This document shows positions 26,457 to 35,172 of a stretch of 64,000 nucleotides of DNA, in pieces. The notes below the pieces were generated by a model. The model ran no database searches and was not told where the DNA came from. It saw nothing but the letters and a program-made list of their open reading frames with translations. This DNA comes from Mycobacterium adipatum. Its GTDB lineage: Bacteria; Actinomycetota; Actinomycetes; Mycobacteriales; Mycobacteriaceae. Position numbers and translations under genes: made by a program. Each line of letters opens with the position of its first letter. Position 1 is the stretch's first letter. The stretch lies in the NCBI RefSeq assembly GCF_001644575.1, contig NZ_CP015596.1, forward strand, positions 3,224,001-3,288,000, read 5' to 3'.

Positions 26457-28490
26457 GTGACCGCCGCCGATAGCGCGGTGAGCGCGCCGATCAGTCTGCA
26501 GCGACGCAACGTCATCTTCGTCGCCGTGCTGCTCGGCATGTTGCTCGCTGCCCTCGACCAGACCATCGTCGCCACCGCGCTGCCCACCGTGGTGGCTGAC
26601 CTGGGTGGCGCCGGCCACCAGTCCTGGGTGGTCACCAGTTATCTGCTCGCGTCGACGATCGCCACCGCCGTGGTCGGGAAACTCGGCGACCTGTTCAGCC
26701 GCAAAGCGGTGTTCCAGGTCGCCGTCGTCTTCTTCCTCGCCGGTTCGGTGTTGTGCGGCCTGGCCGGCTCGATGTCGATGCTGGTCGGCGCTCGCGCGCT
26801 GCAAGGCATCGGCGGCGGTGCGCTGATGGTGACGGCCACCGCCGTCATCGGTGAGGTGATCCCGCTGCGTGACCGCGGCCGCTATCAGGGGGCCCTCGGT
26901 GCGGTCTTCGGGGTCACCACCGTGATCGGCCCACTGCTCGGCGGCTTCTTCACCGACCACCTGTCGTGGCGATGGGCGTTCTGGATCAATGTGCCCGTCG
27001 CGGTGGTGGTGTTCCTGGTCGCCACGGTCGCCATTCCGGCCCTGGCCAGGAAATCCCGGCCGGTGATCGACTACGCCGGGATCGCTCTCGTCGGACTGGG
27101 CGCCTCCGGTCTCACCCTGGCCACCAGCTGGGGTGGCGCCGAATACGCCTGGGGATCCCCGATGATCGTCGGCCTGTTCATCGGATCGGTCATCGCGCTG
27201 GCGGGGTTCGTGTGGGTGGAACTGCATGCGGCCGAACCGATCCTGCCGATCCGGCTGTTCGCCGGCCAGGTCTTCACGGTGTGCTGCATCCTGGCGTTCA
27301 TCGTGGGTTTCGCGATGCTGGGCGCCATGACGTTCCTCCCGACGTTCATGCAGTTCGTCGACGGAGTGTCGGCGACGGTGTCGGGCCTGCGCACCCTGCC
27401 GATGGTGGCCGGCATGCTGATCACCTCGATCGGCAGCGGTTCCATCGTCGGCCGCACTGGGCGCTACAAGATCTTCCCGGTCGCGGGGACCGCCGTCATG
27501 TTCGTCGGGTTCCTGCTGCTGTCCACCATGGACGCGCAGACGCCGCTGGTGGTGCAGTCCCTGTTTCTGTTCCTGCTCGGCTCCGGGATCGGGCTGTGCA
27601 TGCAGGTGCTGGTGCTCGTCGTGCAGAACACCTCCAACTTCTCCGATCTGGGCGTGGCCACCTCCGGTGTCACCTTCTTTCGCACCATCGGAAGCTCCTT
27701 CGGTGCAGCCATATTCGGATCACTGTTCGCCAACTTCCTGCACAGCCGCGTCGCCGAGGCGTTGGCCACCAGCGGAGCGCCCGCGGTGGCCGCCGAATCA
27801 CCGCAGGCGTTGCGCGCATTGCCACCCGATATCGCGGCACCGATCATCGATGCCTACGCCGACGCGTTGGGCCTGGTCTTCCTGTGCGCCGCGCCGGTAG
27901 CTCTGGTCGGGTTCGCGGTCTCGTTGCTGCTCAAGGAGATCCCGCTGCGTGAGATGGAGACGGTCTCGGCGACCGATCTGGGCGAGGGGTTCGGGATGCC
28001 CGCGCCGGAAACCTCCGACGAGATCTTGGAGATGGCGGTGGCCCGGATCTTCCGGGACTCACCCGATATCCGGCTGCGCCGGCTGACCAGCCATCCCGGC
28101 TGCGAACTCGACGTCGCCCGATTGTGGGCGCTGATCCAGATCTACCGGCACAACCAGGTCTACGGTTCGGCGACGCTGAGCCAGATCGCCGAACTGCGCC
28201 GGCTTCCCGCGGAGGTACTGGAACCGACCTTCGACCGGTTGGTGGCGACCGGATATGCCTTGCGCACCGGCGATCAGCTCTGGCTCACGCAGGCCGGTGT
28301 GCGGCAGGTCGGCGTGGCGATCGACGCATTGGTCGGCAAGCTCACCGACCGGCTGGCCTCGTCGCCGGGCTATCAGGGCCGCCCGGACCGAATCCAGGTC
28401 GAGGCCGCGCTGGAGCGCATCGCGCACCGGATGATGCTGCAGCCCCAGTGGGTTGAGGACCGCGCCGAGCTCGGTGCGGCAAGAAACTAG
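26457..28490 (+). CDS. DHA2-family MFS multidrug efflux transporter with C-terminal extension
   Basis: A 677-residue protein. The first 500 residues carry 14 membrane helices, with LDQTIVATALPTVVADLGG in helix 1 (motif D1) and GKLGDLFSRK as motif A. The last 170 residues are soluble and helical, with LTQAGVRQVG and a winged-helix-like pattern (TLSQIAELRRLPAEVLEPTF). Long pumps of this type occur in mycobacteria (Rv1877 type, from memory). It exports drugs using the proton gradient. GTG start at 26457 with GGGAGGA upstream. The stop codon is part of the KstR-type box of the next gene. Confidence 0.9.
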   Translation: MTAADSAVSAPISLQRRNVIFVAVLLGMLLAALDQTIVATALPTVVADLGGAGHQSWVVTSYLLASTIATAVVGKLGDLFSRKAVFQVAVVFFLAGSVLCGLAGSMSMLVGARALQGIGGGALMVTATAVIGEVIPLRDRGRYQGALGAVFGVTTVIGPLLGGFFTDHLSWRWAFWINVPVAVVVFLVATVAIPALARKSRPVIDYAGIALVGLGASGLTLATSWGGAEYAWGSPMIVGLFIGSVIALAGFVWVELHAAEPILPIRLFAGQVFTVCCILAFIVGFAMLGAMTFLPTFMQFVDGVSATVSGLRTLPMVAGMLITSIGSGSIVGRTGRYKIFPVAGTAVMFVGFLLLSTMDAQTPLVVQSLFLFLLGSGIGLCMQVLVLVVQNTSNFSDLGVATSGVTFFRTIGSSFGAAIFGSLFANFLHSRVAEALATSGAPAVAAESPQALRALPPDIAAPIIDAYADALGLVFLCAAPVALVGFAVSLLLKEIPLREMETVSATDLGEGFGMPAPETSDEILEMAVARIFRDSPDIRLRRLTSHPGCELDVARLWALIQIYRHNQVYGSATLSQIAELRRLPAEVLEPTFDRLVATGYALRTGDQLWLTQAGVRQVGVAIDALVGKLTDRLASSPGYQGRPDRIQVEAALERIAHRMMLQPQWVEDRAELGAARN

Positions 28491-28501
28491 AACACGTTCC
28501 A
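28488..28501 (+). promoter_or_regulatory. KstR-type box TAGAACACGTTCCA
   Basis: A 14-base match to TnnAACnnGTTnnA, with one mismatch to perfect symmetry, 30 bases before the AhpD-like gene. It includes the stop codon TAG (28488-28490) of the efflux gene. Confidence 0.7.
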
Positions 28502-28531
28502 CTTCGGCTGCTTCCGGCGTATGTTCGACCC

Positions 28532-29014
28532 ATGAGCCGTATCGGAGACTTCGCTGACGATGACGCCGCCGCGTGGATCACCAAATCACCCGACATCGGT
28601 GTCGCGATGGCGGGCTTCACCCACGCCGTCTACAACAAGAGCCGGCTGCCCATGCGGGTGCGCGAACTCGCCCGGATGGTCATCGCGCTGGACAACGAGT
28701 GCGTGGTCTGCCAGAACACCCGCGACTCGGACGGGCCGGTGGCAGGGGTGGACGAAGACCTCTACGACCACGCCGCGCAGTGGCGGACCTGGCCCGGTTA
28801 CAGCGCGCAGGAGCGTATCGCCGCGGAGTTCGCCGAACGCTTCGCCGGCGACCACACCCGGCTGCGCGATGACGAAGACTTCTGGGACCGGTGCCGCGCG
28901 GAATTCAGTGACGAACTGCTCACCGATCTCGCCCTCTCGTGTGCGATGTGGCTGGGTATGGGCCGCATGCTGCGCACTCTCGACATCGGCCAGTCCTGCA
29001 AGATCACGCTGTAG
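28532..29014 (+). CDS. Carboxymuconolactone decarboxylase/AhpD-like protein
   Basis: A 160-residue all-helical protein. MRVRELARMVIALDNECVVC has the CMD/AhpD core with Cys57 and Cys60 spaced CxxC; the following QNTRDSD lacks the His seen in true AhpD, which puts it in the broader family. Members reduce peroxides or act on lactones, and many in mycobacteria lie in lipid clusters. A KstR-type box overlaps the upstream gene's end. That predicts sterol-induced expression. The C terminus ends CKITL. The biochemical role is not known. Confidence 0.8.
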   Translation: MSRIGDFADDDAAAWITKSPDIGVAMAGFTHAVYNKSRLPMRVRELARMVIALDNECVVCQNTRDSDGPVAGVDEDLYDHAAQWRTWPGYSAQERIAAEFAERFAGDHTRLRDDEDFWDRCRAEFSDELLTDLALSCAMWLGMGRMLRTLDIGQSCKITL

Positions 29015-29035
29015 GCGGCGTCGGCCCGTAGCACA

Positions 29036-30406
29036 ATGGCTGCTGTGACCACCGTGGGGCCCAAACCGCTTGCCGCCTCGACGATCGCCGAATGGGAAGC
29101 CGCCGGCGCCAGCACCGTCATCGGCACCGTGGTTAACCCGGCCGGTCTGACGCTGGCCAAGACGGTGCCGCTGCGCAGGATCGCGGCCTTCGCCGGACCC
29201 GGGTTGGGGGCCAGCCCGGTGTGGCACGTATTCGCCATCGACCAGACCGGCATCGTGTTCGGTGAGGGGACCGGCGTCATCGGCGATCAGCGGATCCGGA
29301 TCGATCCGGCGGCCCTGCGCGACATCGGTGACGGACTGGTCTGGGCGCCAGGGGATTTCTTCGGCCAAGACGGCTCACCGGATCCCTATTGCAGCCGTGG
29401 CGCGCTGCAGCGGGTCCGGCGCCGGCTCGCCGATGCCGGTCTCGAGAGCCTGGTCGGCCACGAACTCGAGTTCGTCCTGGTCGGACCGGACGGTGCCGCG
29501 CTCCCGTCGGCATCCTGGGCCCAGTACGGACTGGCCGGCGTGCTGGAGTACGAGGGTTTCGTGCGCGAGGTGATCGAGACGGCGGCCCGCTGCGGACTGC
29601 CGATCGAGCAGCTGCACCCTGAGTACGGGGTCAATCAGTTCGAGATCTCCCTGGCGCCGGCCGAACCGGTGACGGCCGCCGACCAGGTGATCCTGGCCCG
29701 GATGCTGGTGTCCCGGGTGGCGCGCAGGCATGGGTTGCGGGTCAGCTTGTCCCCGGTTCCGTTCGCCGGCAGTGTCGGCTCGGGAGCCCATCAACACGTG
29801 TCCCTGACGCGGCACGGCACCGCCGTGTTCTCCGGGGGAACCGGTGCACGCGGTATGACCAGCGACGGAGAATCCGCGATCGCCGGTCTCCTGTCCGGGC
29901 TCGCCCAAGCCCAGGGCGTGCTGTGCGGTTCGATCCTTTCGGGCCTGCGGACCCAACCCGGGCACTGGTCGGGCGCTCATGTCTGCTGGGGCACCGAGAA
30001 CCGGGAGGCGGCCGTGCGCTTCCTGCTCGGTGGGCCGAGCAACCCCTACGGGGCCCACGTCGAGATCAAGATCGTCGACCCGTCGGCCAACCCCTATCTG
30101 GCATCCGCGGCGATCCTCGGGCTGGCGCTGGACGGGATCGCCCGCGGGCTGCCCCTGCCGCCGGAGGTCGGGGTCGACCCGGCCGCCCTCAGCGATGCCC
30201 AGCGGGCCGATGCCGGCGTGACCACCCTGCCCGCCGGGCAGCCCGACGTGCTCGACGTCCTCCAGGGCTCGGAGCTGATCCGAGACATCCTCGGCGAGGC
30301 CGTGGTGGACGCCACCGTCGCAGTCCGACAGTACGAACAACAGACCTACGCCGACCTCACCGATGACCAGCTCGCCGAGAGGTTTCGGCTGGCCTGGAGT
30401 CTGTGA
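29036..30406 (+). CDS. Glutamine synthetase-like ligase
   Basis: A 456-residue protein of the glutamine synthetase superfamily: beta-grasp N domain (1-105), then GHELEFVLVG (metal Glu), GSGAHQHVSL (ATP/metal loop), ENREAAVR (Arg for glutamate) and EIKIVDPSANPYLASAAIL, the classical C-terminal signature. The ATP-loop His in HQH replaces the usual HxH with wider spacing. It is not a canonical GlnA; such paralogues (GlnA3/GlnA4, PuuA) gamma-glutamylate polyamines or amines. It overlaps the next gene by one base. Together they match the two halves of FluG. Confidence 0.88.
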   Translation: MAAVTTVGPKPLAASTIAEWEAAGASTVIGTVVNPAGLTLAKTVPLRRIAAFAGPGLGASPVWHVFAIDQTGIVFGEGTGVIGDQRIRIDPAALRDIGDGLVWAPGDFFGQDGSPDPYCSRGALQRVRRRLADAGLESLVGHELEFVLVGPDGAALPSASWAQYGLAGVLEYEGFVREVIETAARCGLPIEQLHPEYGVNQFEISLAPAEPVTAADQVILARMLVSRVARRHGLRVSLSPVPFAGSVGSGAHQHVSLTRHGTAVFSGGTGARGMTSDGESAIAGLLSGLAQAQGVLCGSILSGLRTQPGHWSGAHVCWGTENREAAVRFLLGGPSNPYGAHVEIKIVDPSANPYLASAAILGLALDGIARGLPLPPEVGVDPAALSDAQRADAGVTTLPAGQPDVLDVLQGSELIRDILGEAVVDATVAVRQYEQQTYADLTDDQLAERFRLAWSL

Positions 30407-31515
30407 TGGGCGACCCGCTGGCCGAACACCTCGGCGCGGTCGGGCTGATCGACCACCACGTGCACGGCTATTGGTTGCACACCGGCTCGCGGCGGGCGTT
30501 CGAGAACGGGCTCAACGAGGCCAACACCGACCCCTTGGCCGCCTTCGATTCCGCATTCGACACCCAGCTCGGCTTCGCGGTGCGCGCGCACTGCGCACCG
30601 CTGCTCGGTCTGCCCGCGCATGCCGATGCCGAGACCTACTGGGCGGCGCGCAGTGCGGTATCGGACAGCGAACTGGGGCAACGCTTTCTGCGTGCGGCCG
30701 GGGTGACCGACTGGCTTGTGGACACGGGTTTCGGCGACGGAGTCAGCGATCTGCCCACCATGGCCGCCGGCACCGGCGGCCGGATCCACGAGGTCGTGCG
30801 ACTGGAAGCCGTCGCCGAGCATGCCGCCGCGCAACCCGGAGACTACGCGGGGGCCTTCGACGCGGAACTCGCGCAGCGGTGCCGTGGCGCGGTGGCCACG
30901 AAGTCGATCCTGGCCTATCGGGGTGGCCTGCGCGGCGATCTCTCCGAGCCCACCGCCGGCGAGGTGCGGGCGGCGGCGCAGCGGTGGCGCGCCGAAGGCG
31001 GGCGGCGGCTCACCGACCGGGTGCTGCTGCGCTTCGGTCTGCACCGAGCGCTCCGGCTGGGGAAACCACTGCAGTTCCACATCGGTTTCGGCGATCGTGA
31101 TTGTGACCTGGATGCTGCGAATCCGCTGCACCTGTTGAGCTTTCTGCGACAGGCCGGCGAGACCCCGGTCATGCTGCTGCACTGCTACCCGTTCGAGCGC
31201 GAAGCCGGCTACCTGGCGCAGGCGTTCAATAACGTCTATCTGGACGGTGGCCTGGCCATCAACTATCTGGGCGCCCGATCGGCGGGATTCATCGCCCGGC
31301 TGCTCGAGATGGCCCCCTTCCGCAAGATTCTGTACTCCTCGGACGGCTTCGGGCCGCCCGAATTGCACTACCTGGGAGCTGCGCTGTGGCGCAGAGGAAT
31401 TCACTCTGTGCTCGCCGGATTTGTCCGCGACCACGAATGGAGCCCCGCCGACGCGGTGCGGGTCGTCGATCTGATCGCGCACGAGAACGCGCGGCGCGTC
31501 TACCGATTGGAGTAG
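30406..31515 (+). CDS. Amidohydrolase of FluG N-terminal type
   Basis: A 369-residue metal-dependent hydrolase (TIM barrel). DHHVHGYWLHTGS gives the HxH site, then FHIGFGD, LLHCYPF and ILYSSDGFGPPELHYLGA supply further His and Asp ligands. The last motif is characteristic of the nodulin/FluG amidohydrolases that precede glutamine synthetase-like domains. The start ATG shares a base with the upstream stop (TGATG), a coupled arrangement; a GTG three bases earlier is possible. It may hydrolyse the gamma-glutamyl product of its partner. Confidence 0.85.
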   Translation: MGDPLAEHLGAVGLIDHHVHGYWLHTGSRRAFENGLNEANTDPLAAFDSAFDTQLGFAVRAHCAPLLGLPAHADAETYWAARSAVSDSELGQRFLRAAGVTDWLVDTGFGDGVSDLPTMAAGTGGRIHEVVRLEAVAEHAAAQPGDYAGAFDAELAQRCRGAVATKSILAYRGGLRGDLSEPTAGEVRAAAQRWRAEGGRRLTDRVLLRFGLHRALRLGKPLQFHIGFGDRDCDLDAANPLHLLSFLRQAGETPVMLLHCYPFEREAGYLAQAFNNVYLDGGLAINYLGARSAGFIARLLEMAPFRKILYSSDGFGPPELHYLGAALWRRGIHSVLAGFVRDHEWSPADAVRVVDLIAHENARRVYRLE

Positions 31516-31519
31516 TCGA

Positions 31520-31957
31520 ATGTCAGCGATGGCCGGATTCGCGACAGCCCTCACGTTCGTGTGGTTGGGCATGGTGCTGGCGATCTCATTCCTCGAGGCG
31601 CCGCTGAAGTTCCGGGCGCCCGGTGTGACGTTGCCGATCGGGCTGGGCATCGGCCGGCTGGTCTTCCGCGCACTCAACGGTGTCGAAGTCGTGCTGGCAA
31701 TCGCGATCGTGGTCGCGCTGTTGCTCGGCGATTCGCCGGGCTGGGCGATCACCGCGATCTGCATCGCGGACCTGGCTCTGCTCACCCAATTGGTCGCCGT
31801 ACGGCCCCAGTTGACCAAACGCTCCGACGCGGTGCTGGCCGCCGGTCCGAACGCTGTACCCGCATCACGGTCCCGCGCGCACTACGGCTACGTCGCGCTT
31901 GAGCTGGTCAAGGTTCTGTCGCTGATTGTCGCCGGGATCGTGCTGCTCGCCGGCTGA
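31520..31957 (+). CDS. Four-helix membrane protein
   Basis: A 145-residue protein with four predicted membrane helices: residues about 8-28, 50-68, 74-92 and 120-143. VWLGMVLAISFLEAPLKFRAPG near the first helix recalls DUF4149-like small membrane proteins, but I do not assign a function. It starts four bases after the FluG-like hydrolase and is probably in the same operon. Its last 50 bases overlap the convergent ccdA-like gene. Confidence 0.72.
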   Translation: MSAMAGFATALTFVWLGMVLAISFLEAPLKFRAPGVTLPIGLGIGRLVFRALNGVEVVLAIAIVVALLLGDSPGWAITAICIADLALLTQLVAVRPQLTKRSDAVLAAGPNAVPASRSRAHYGYVALELVKVLSLIVAGIVLLAG

Positions 31958-32774
31958 GCTCGATCGCGGCCGCAATCGACAGCACCGCCAGCAGAAGGGC
32001 AAGCCACGGCCATCCACCACCTGCGTGCACCCAGCCGGCCATCGCACCCTGCAGGCGTCCGGCCGCGCCGATCACCGGGTCGGCGGGGTCGCCGGAGGCG
32101 TGGAAGAGCCGAATCTCGTACCCGCCGTAGTACGCCACATACGCACCGACCAGGACCAGCAGTACTCCGCTGATCCTGTTGACATACGGCAGGATTCGGC
32201 GGACCCGATCCAGCAGGGCGGAGCTGGCGAATGCGGTGGAGACCGCCAGCGCCCCCACGATCACCGCGAAGCCGCCCGCATACGCCAGATAAACCAGCAC
32301 GCCCTCGCGCCACGACGGCGCGCGGGCCGCGCCGGCAGCCACTGCAAGGAACGGTCCGACGGTGCAGGACAGCGAAGCCAACGCGAAGCCCACTCCGTAG
32401 CCGAGCATGGATCCGACCCGGGCGGTCGGTGCCCACCGCGAACTGGGCCGCACCGGCAGCCCCAATGACTTGCCGGCCAGCAGCCACCCACCGAGCACCA
32501 TCAGCGCCACACCGATCAGCACGGTGGCGAACGGAACATACTGTTGCACCGTCGACGCGACCGACACTGTCAGCGCCCCGAACGCGACGAACACCCCCAA
32601 CACCCCGGTGGTCATGGCCGCGGTGGCGATCACGGCGCGCCCCACCGCCCGGGTGGTGCCGGTATCGGTCCGGATGACCAAGCTGAGGTAGCCGGGCAGC
32701 ATGGCGAACCCGCACGGATTGACCGCCGCAATCAACCCGGCGGCGAATGCCACGCCGAGCAGGTCGTCGTCCAT
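31908..32774 (-). CDS. CcdA/DsbD-type thiol-disulfide transporter
   Basis: A 288-residue protein with six or more helices. The pair of conserved Cys residues lie in NPCGFAMLPGYLSL (helix 1) and SLSCTVGPFLAV (helix 4), the CcdA pattern. CcdA passes electrons from cytoplasmic thioredoxin across the membrane to extracytoplasmic thiol proteins. The start directly abuts the stop of the DsbE-like gene, which would be its redox partner. The loop between helices is shortened relative to DsbD, and the thioredoxin domains are absent. Confidence 0.9.
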   Translation of the reverse strand: MDDDLLGVAFAAGLIAAVNPCGFAMLPGYLSLVIRTDTGTTRAVGRAVIATAAMTTGVLGVFVAFGALTVSVASTVQQYVPFATVLIGVALMVLGGWLLAGKSLGLPVRPSSRWAPTARVGSMLGYGVGFALASLSCTVGPFLAVAAGAARAPSWREGVLVYLAYAGGFAVIVGALAVSTAFASSALLDRVRRILPYVNRISGVLLVLVGAYVAYYGGYEIRLFHASGDPADPVIGAAGRLQGAMAGWVHAGGGWPWLALLLAVLSIAAAIELSRRAARSRRQSATEP

Positions 32775-33281
32775 CTAGCTGGTGAGCGCGCTGACCCGGT
32801 CCGCCAGGTCCTGTTCCGACATCGCCGAGGTCGGGTTGTTCACGAAAGTCGACGTCCCGTCGGCCTTGACGAACAGATAGGCCGGCTGCCAGGGCACCCC
32901 GAACCTGGCCCACAGCGATCCGTCGGCATCGTTGAGGTTGGTGAAGCCCAGGTTGTAACGCGATGCAAATGCTTGCATCGCAGCAACATCGGAGCGCGCC
33001 GCGACCCCCACGAAGGTCACGTCCGGGTTGGCCGCAGCCACTCTGCTCACGGTGGGCGCCTCCTGGTTGCAGAACGGACACCAGGGCGTCCAGAACCACA
33101 GCACGGCAGGCTTGCCCTGCAGGCCGGCGCCGTCGAACGGGGCTCCGGACAGTGTCGTGGCGGTGAACTGCAGGCGGTCGTCGGCCACCGCGGACGGGGC
33201 GCCCGCGATACCGAGCATCAGCCCGGCGGTGAGCAGAGCGACGATCAGTGCACGCAATCGTCGCGGGTAGGGGAATGTCAC
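32775..33281 (-). CDS. Secreted thioredoxin-like protein (TlpA/DsbE/MPT53 type)
   Basis: A 168-residue protein with a signal peptide to about residue 34 (SAVADD) and a thioredoxin fold with active site WCPFC (Cys68, Cys71). TLSGAPFDGAGLQGKPAVLWFW and the later VPWQPAYLFVKADG (with cis-Pro) are typical of mycobacterial extracytoplasmic DsbE/DsbF. It oxidises or reduces exported proteins in partnership with the CcdA-like protein encoded immediately downstream. GTG start with GGAGGT five bases upstream. Confidence 0.92.
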   Translation of the reverse strand: MTFPYPRRLRALIVALLTAGLMLGIAGAPSAVADDRLQFTATTLSGAPFDGAGLQGKPAVLWFWTPWCPFCNQEAPTVSRVAAANPDVTFVGVAARSDVAAMQAFASRYNLGFTNLNDADGSLWARFGVPWQPAYLFVKADGTSTFVNNPTSAMSEQDLADRVSALTS

Positions 33282-33338
33282 GGGGACCTCCGTCGGATTC
33301 TGCTGGTCGCCGGCGAGGTGCCGGGGACTCAGCTGGTA

Positions 33339-34697
33339 TCACGTACCCGGTGACGGTCCGGTTCGAACATCGGCCGGATCCGCCTGCCCCGGGCAGGACA
33401 TCCTCGGTGCGGCGTGCACGGCGCGGGCGCGGATCCGCGCTCCGCGGTGCGGAATCAGGATGACACCCTTGACCCGTGGCCGTTCCGCGGCCGCGCGGGT
33501 GGGAGCCAGATCGACCCGGCGCAGCACCTCACGCAGCACCACGGCCATCTCCACCAGCGCGAAGTTGGCCCCGAGACACCGCCGATTGCCGCCTCCGAAC
33601 GGTAACCAGGTGGTCGGTCCGGGCGTGCCGCCGAGCATCCGGGCCGGGTCGAATCGGTCCGGATCGGGGTACTGCCGGGCATCGCGATGCACCAGTCCGA
33701 TTCCCGGGGCGACCATCACCCCGGCGGGCAGCCGGTACCCGGCGACCTCGGTCGGCTCGGTGAGAATCCGCCCGACGTCGAACACCACCGGACGGATCCG
33801 CAGCACCTCCTTGCACACGGCGTCGAGGTACTCGTCGTCCCCGGTGCGTGCGGCGCGCACCGCCTGCTGCAGGACGGCCGGGTGCCGGGTCAACCGTTCC
33901 AGCGCCCAGGACAGCGCGGTCGCGGTCGTATCGTGACCCGCGACCAGCAGCGTCATCAGCTGATCGCGGAGCACGGTATCGGTCATGTCGCCGGTGCGGA
34001 TCATCATCGCCAGCGCATCGGTCCGCTCGGCGAGGTGCGGGTCGGCCCGGCGTTCGGCGATCTCCGCGTAGAGCAGGCGATCGGCCGCGCGGAGCCGTTC
34101 GCGAAACGGGCGCCACGGCGCCAGCCGCTGCAGGCCCGGGGTGTTGATCGCCAGCGACTCCCAGACACCGACACTGAGCAACTTGGGCATGACGGCGCGC
34201 AGCTCGGCGAGCCGACCGGCGTCCGTGGCGCCGATGACGGTCCGCAGGATCACCTCCAGGGTGATCTCCGACATCCGCGGGGCGACCGCGAAGGTCCGGT
34301 CGACCGGCCATCCGCCGATGTTGTCGGCGGCGATCCCGGCGATCAGCGCGGTCTGGTCGGCGACGGCCTCGCGGCGAAAGGGCGCCAGCATGAGCCGCCG
34401 GCGGTTGCGGTGCTCATCTCCGTCGATCACCAGCACCGAGCTGGATCCGAGCAGACCGGCCAGCATCGAATTGGCCTCGCCGGCATGAAAGACCGCCGGG
34501 TCGCCACCGAACACCGCCTTGATGTCGGCCGGATGGGCCAGGTAAACCACCGTGCCCAGCGACGCCACCCGCAGCGTGAAGACATCGCCGTAACGGTGCC
34601 GGCACGTCGAGAGGAACCGGGGCCAGAACTTCATCAGCAAGCCGGCCTGGATTCCCGGCGGCAACGGTGGCCCGGGCGGTAACGCGGTCTCGGTCAC
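33339..34697 (-). CDS. Cytochrome P450 (CYP135/CYP138-like)
   Basis: A 452-residue P450. The I helix AGHDTTATALSWALERL, the ExxR motif KEVLRIRP, and the haem loop FGGGNRRCLGANFA are all intact. The proline-rich start PPGPPLPPGIQ and sequence character place it with the CYP135/138 group of mycobacterial P450s, whose substrates are unclear. A C-terminal tail of about 30 residues after the last strand is not conserved in my view. GTG start at 34697. It has no adjacent redox partner gene. Confidence 0.92.
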   Translation of the reverse strand: MTETALPPGPPLPPGIQAGLLMKFWPRFLSTCRHRYGDVFTLRVASLGTVVYLAHPADIKAVFGGDPAVFHAGEANSMLAGLLGSSSVLVIDGDEHRNRRRLMLAPFRREAVADQTALIAGIAADNIGGWPVDRTFAVAPRMSEITLEVILRTVIGATDAGRLAELRAVMPKLLSVGVWESLAINTPGLQRLAPWRPFRERLRAADRLLYAEIAERRADPHLAERTDALAMMIRTGDMTDTVLRDQLMTLLVAGHDTTATALSWALERLTRHPAVLQQAVRAARTGDDEYLDAVCKEVLRIRPVVFDVGRILTEPTEVAGYRLPAGVMVAPGIGLVHRDARQYPDPDRFDPARMLGGTPGPTTWLPFGGGNRRCLGANFALVEMAVVLREVLRRVDLAPTRAAAERPRVKGVILIPHRGARIRARAVHAAPRMSCPGQADPADVRTGPSPGT

Positions 34698-34728
34698 CTG
34701 TGCGAGTCTATGGCGCGGACCGCGGTCC

Positions 34729-35172
34729 TCAGATCAGATCGGTCGCGTCGTAGACCCACGACATATCGGCGGTCGCGAAGTCGGCCAGCCAGTTCGGCGG
34801 TGCGAAATTGGCCAGCGCACTCATATCCCAGTAGTCCTTCCAGATGGTGATGCGGTCGTCCACCACCTCGTGCACGGTGACAAAGCGCAATACCGCGACC
34901 TCGCCGGTCGCCCACGTCCAGGTCTCGGAATGCTCGTACATGACATTGGGCCCGTCCGCGACCAGTAACCCGTCGTGATTCTGGTATCCGGCCAGGACTT
35001 CGAGGCCGATCTTCAGACGCTTGACGATGTCCTCGGGTCCGCGGGCCGCCGCGGCCGGGCCCACCGGCATATCGGCGTAGATGCAGTCCGGCGCAAGGTG
35101 GGTCTTCACCTGGTCCCAGTCGCGCGCCGACAGCGCCCGCCACATCCCCAGCACCGTGTCCTCAGCTGACAC
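34729..35172 (-). CDS. SnoaL/NTF2-like protein
   Basis: A 147-residue alpha+beta cone-fold protein. The N-terminal MWRALSARDWDQVKTHLAPDCIYADM and a later HEVVDDRITIWKDYWD are typical SnoaL-like/limonene-epoxide-hydrolase-like segments. Such proteins are small hydrolases, isomerases or carriers. The GTG start at 35172 overlaps the end of the amidohydrolase gene by 11 bases, so the pair is an operon and probably acts on the same substrate class. The substrate is unknown. Confidence 0.78.
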   Translation of the reverse strand: MSAEDTVLGMWRALSARDWDQVKTHLAPDCIYADMPVGPAAAARGPEDIVKRLKIGLEVLAGYQNHDGLLVADGPNVMYEHSETWTWATGEVAVLRFVTVHEVVDDRITIWKDYWDMSALANFAPPNWLADFATADMSWVYDATDLI

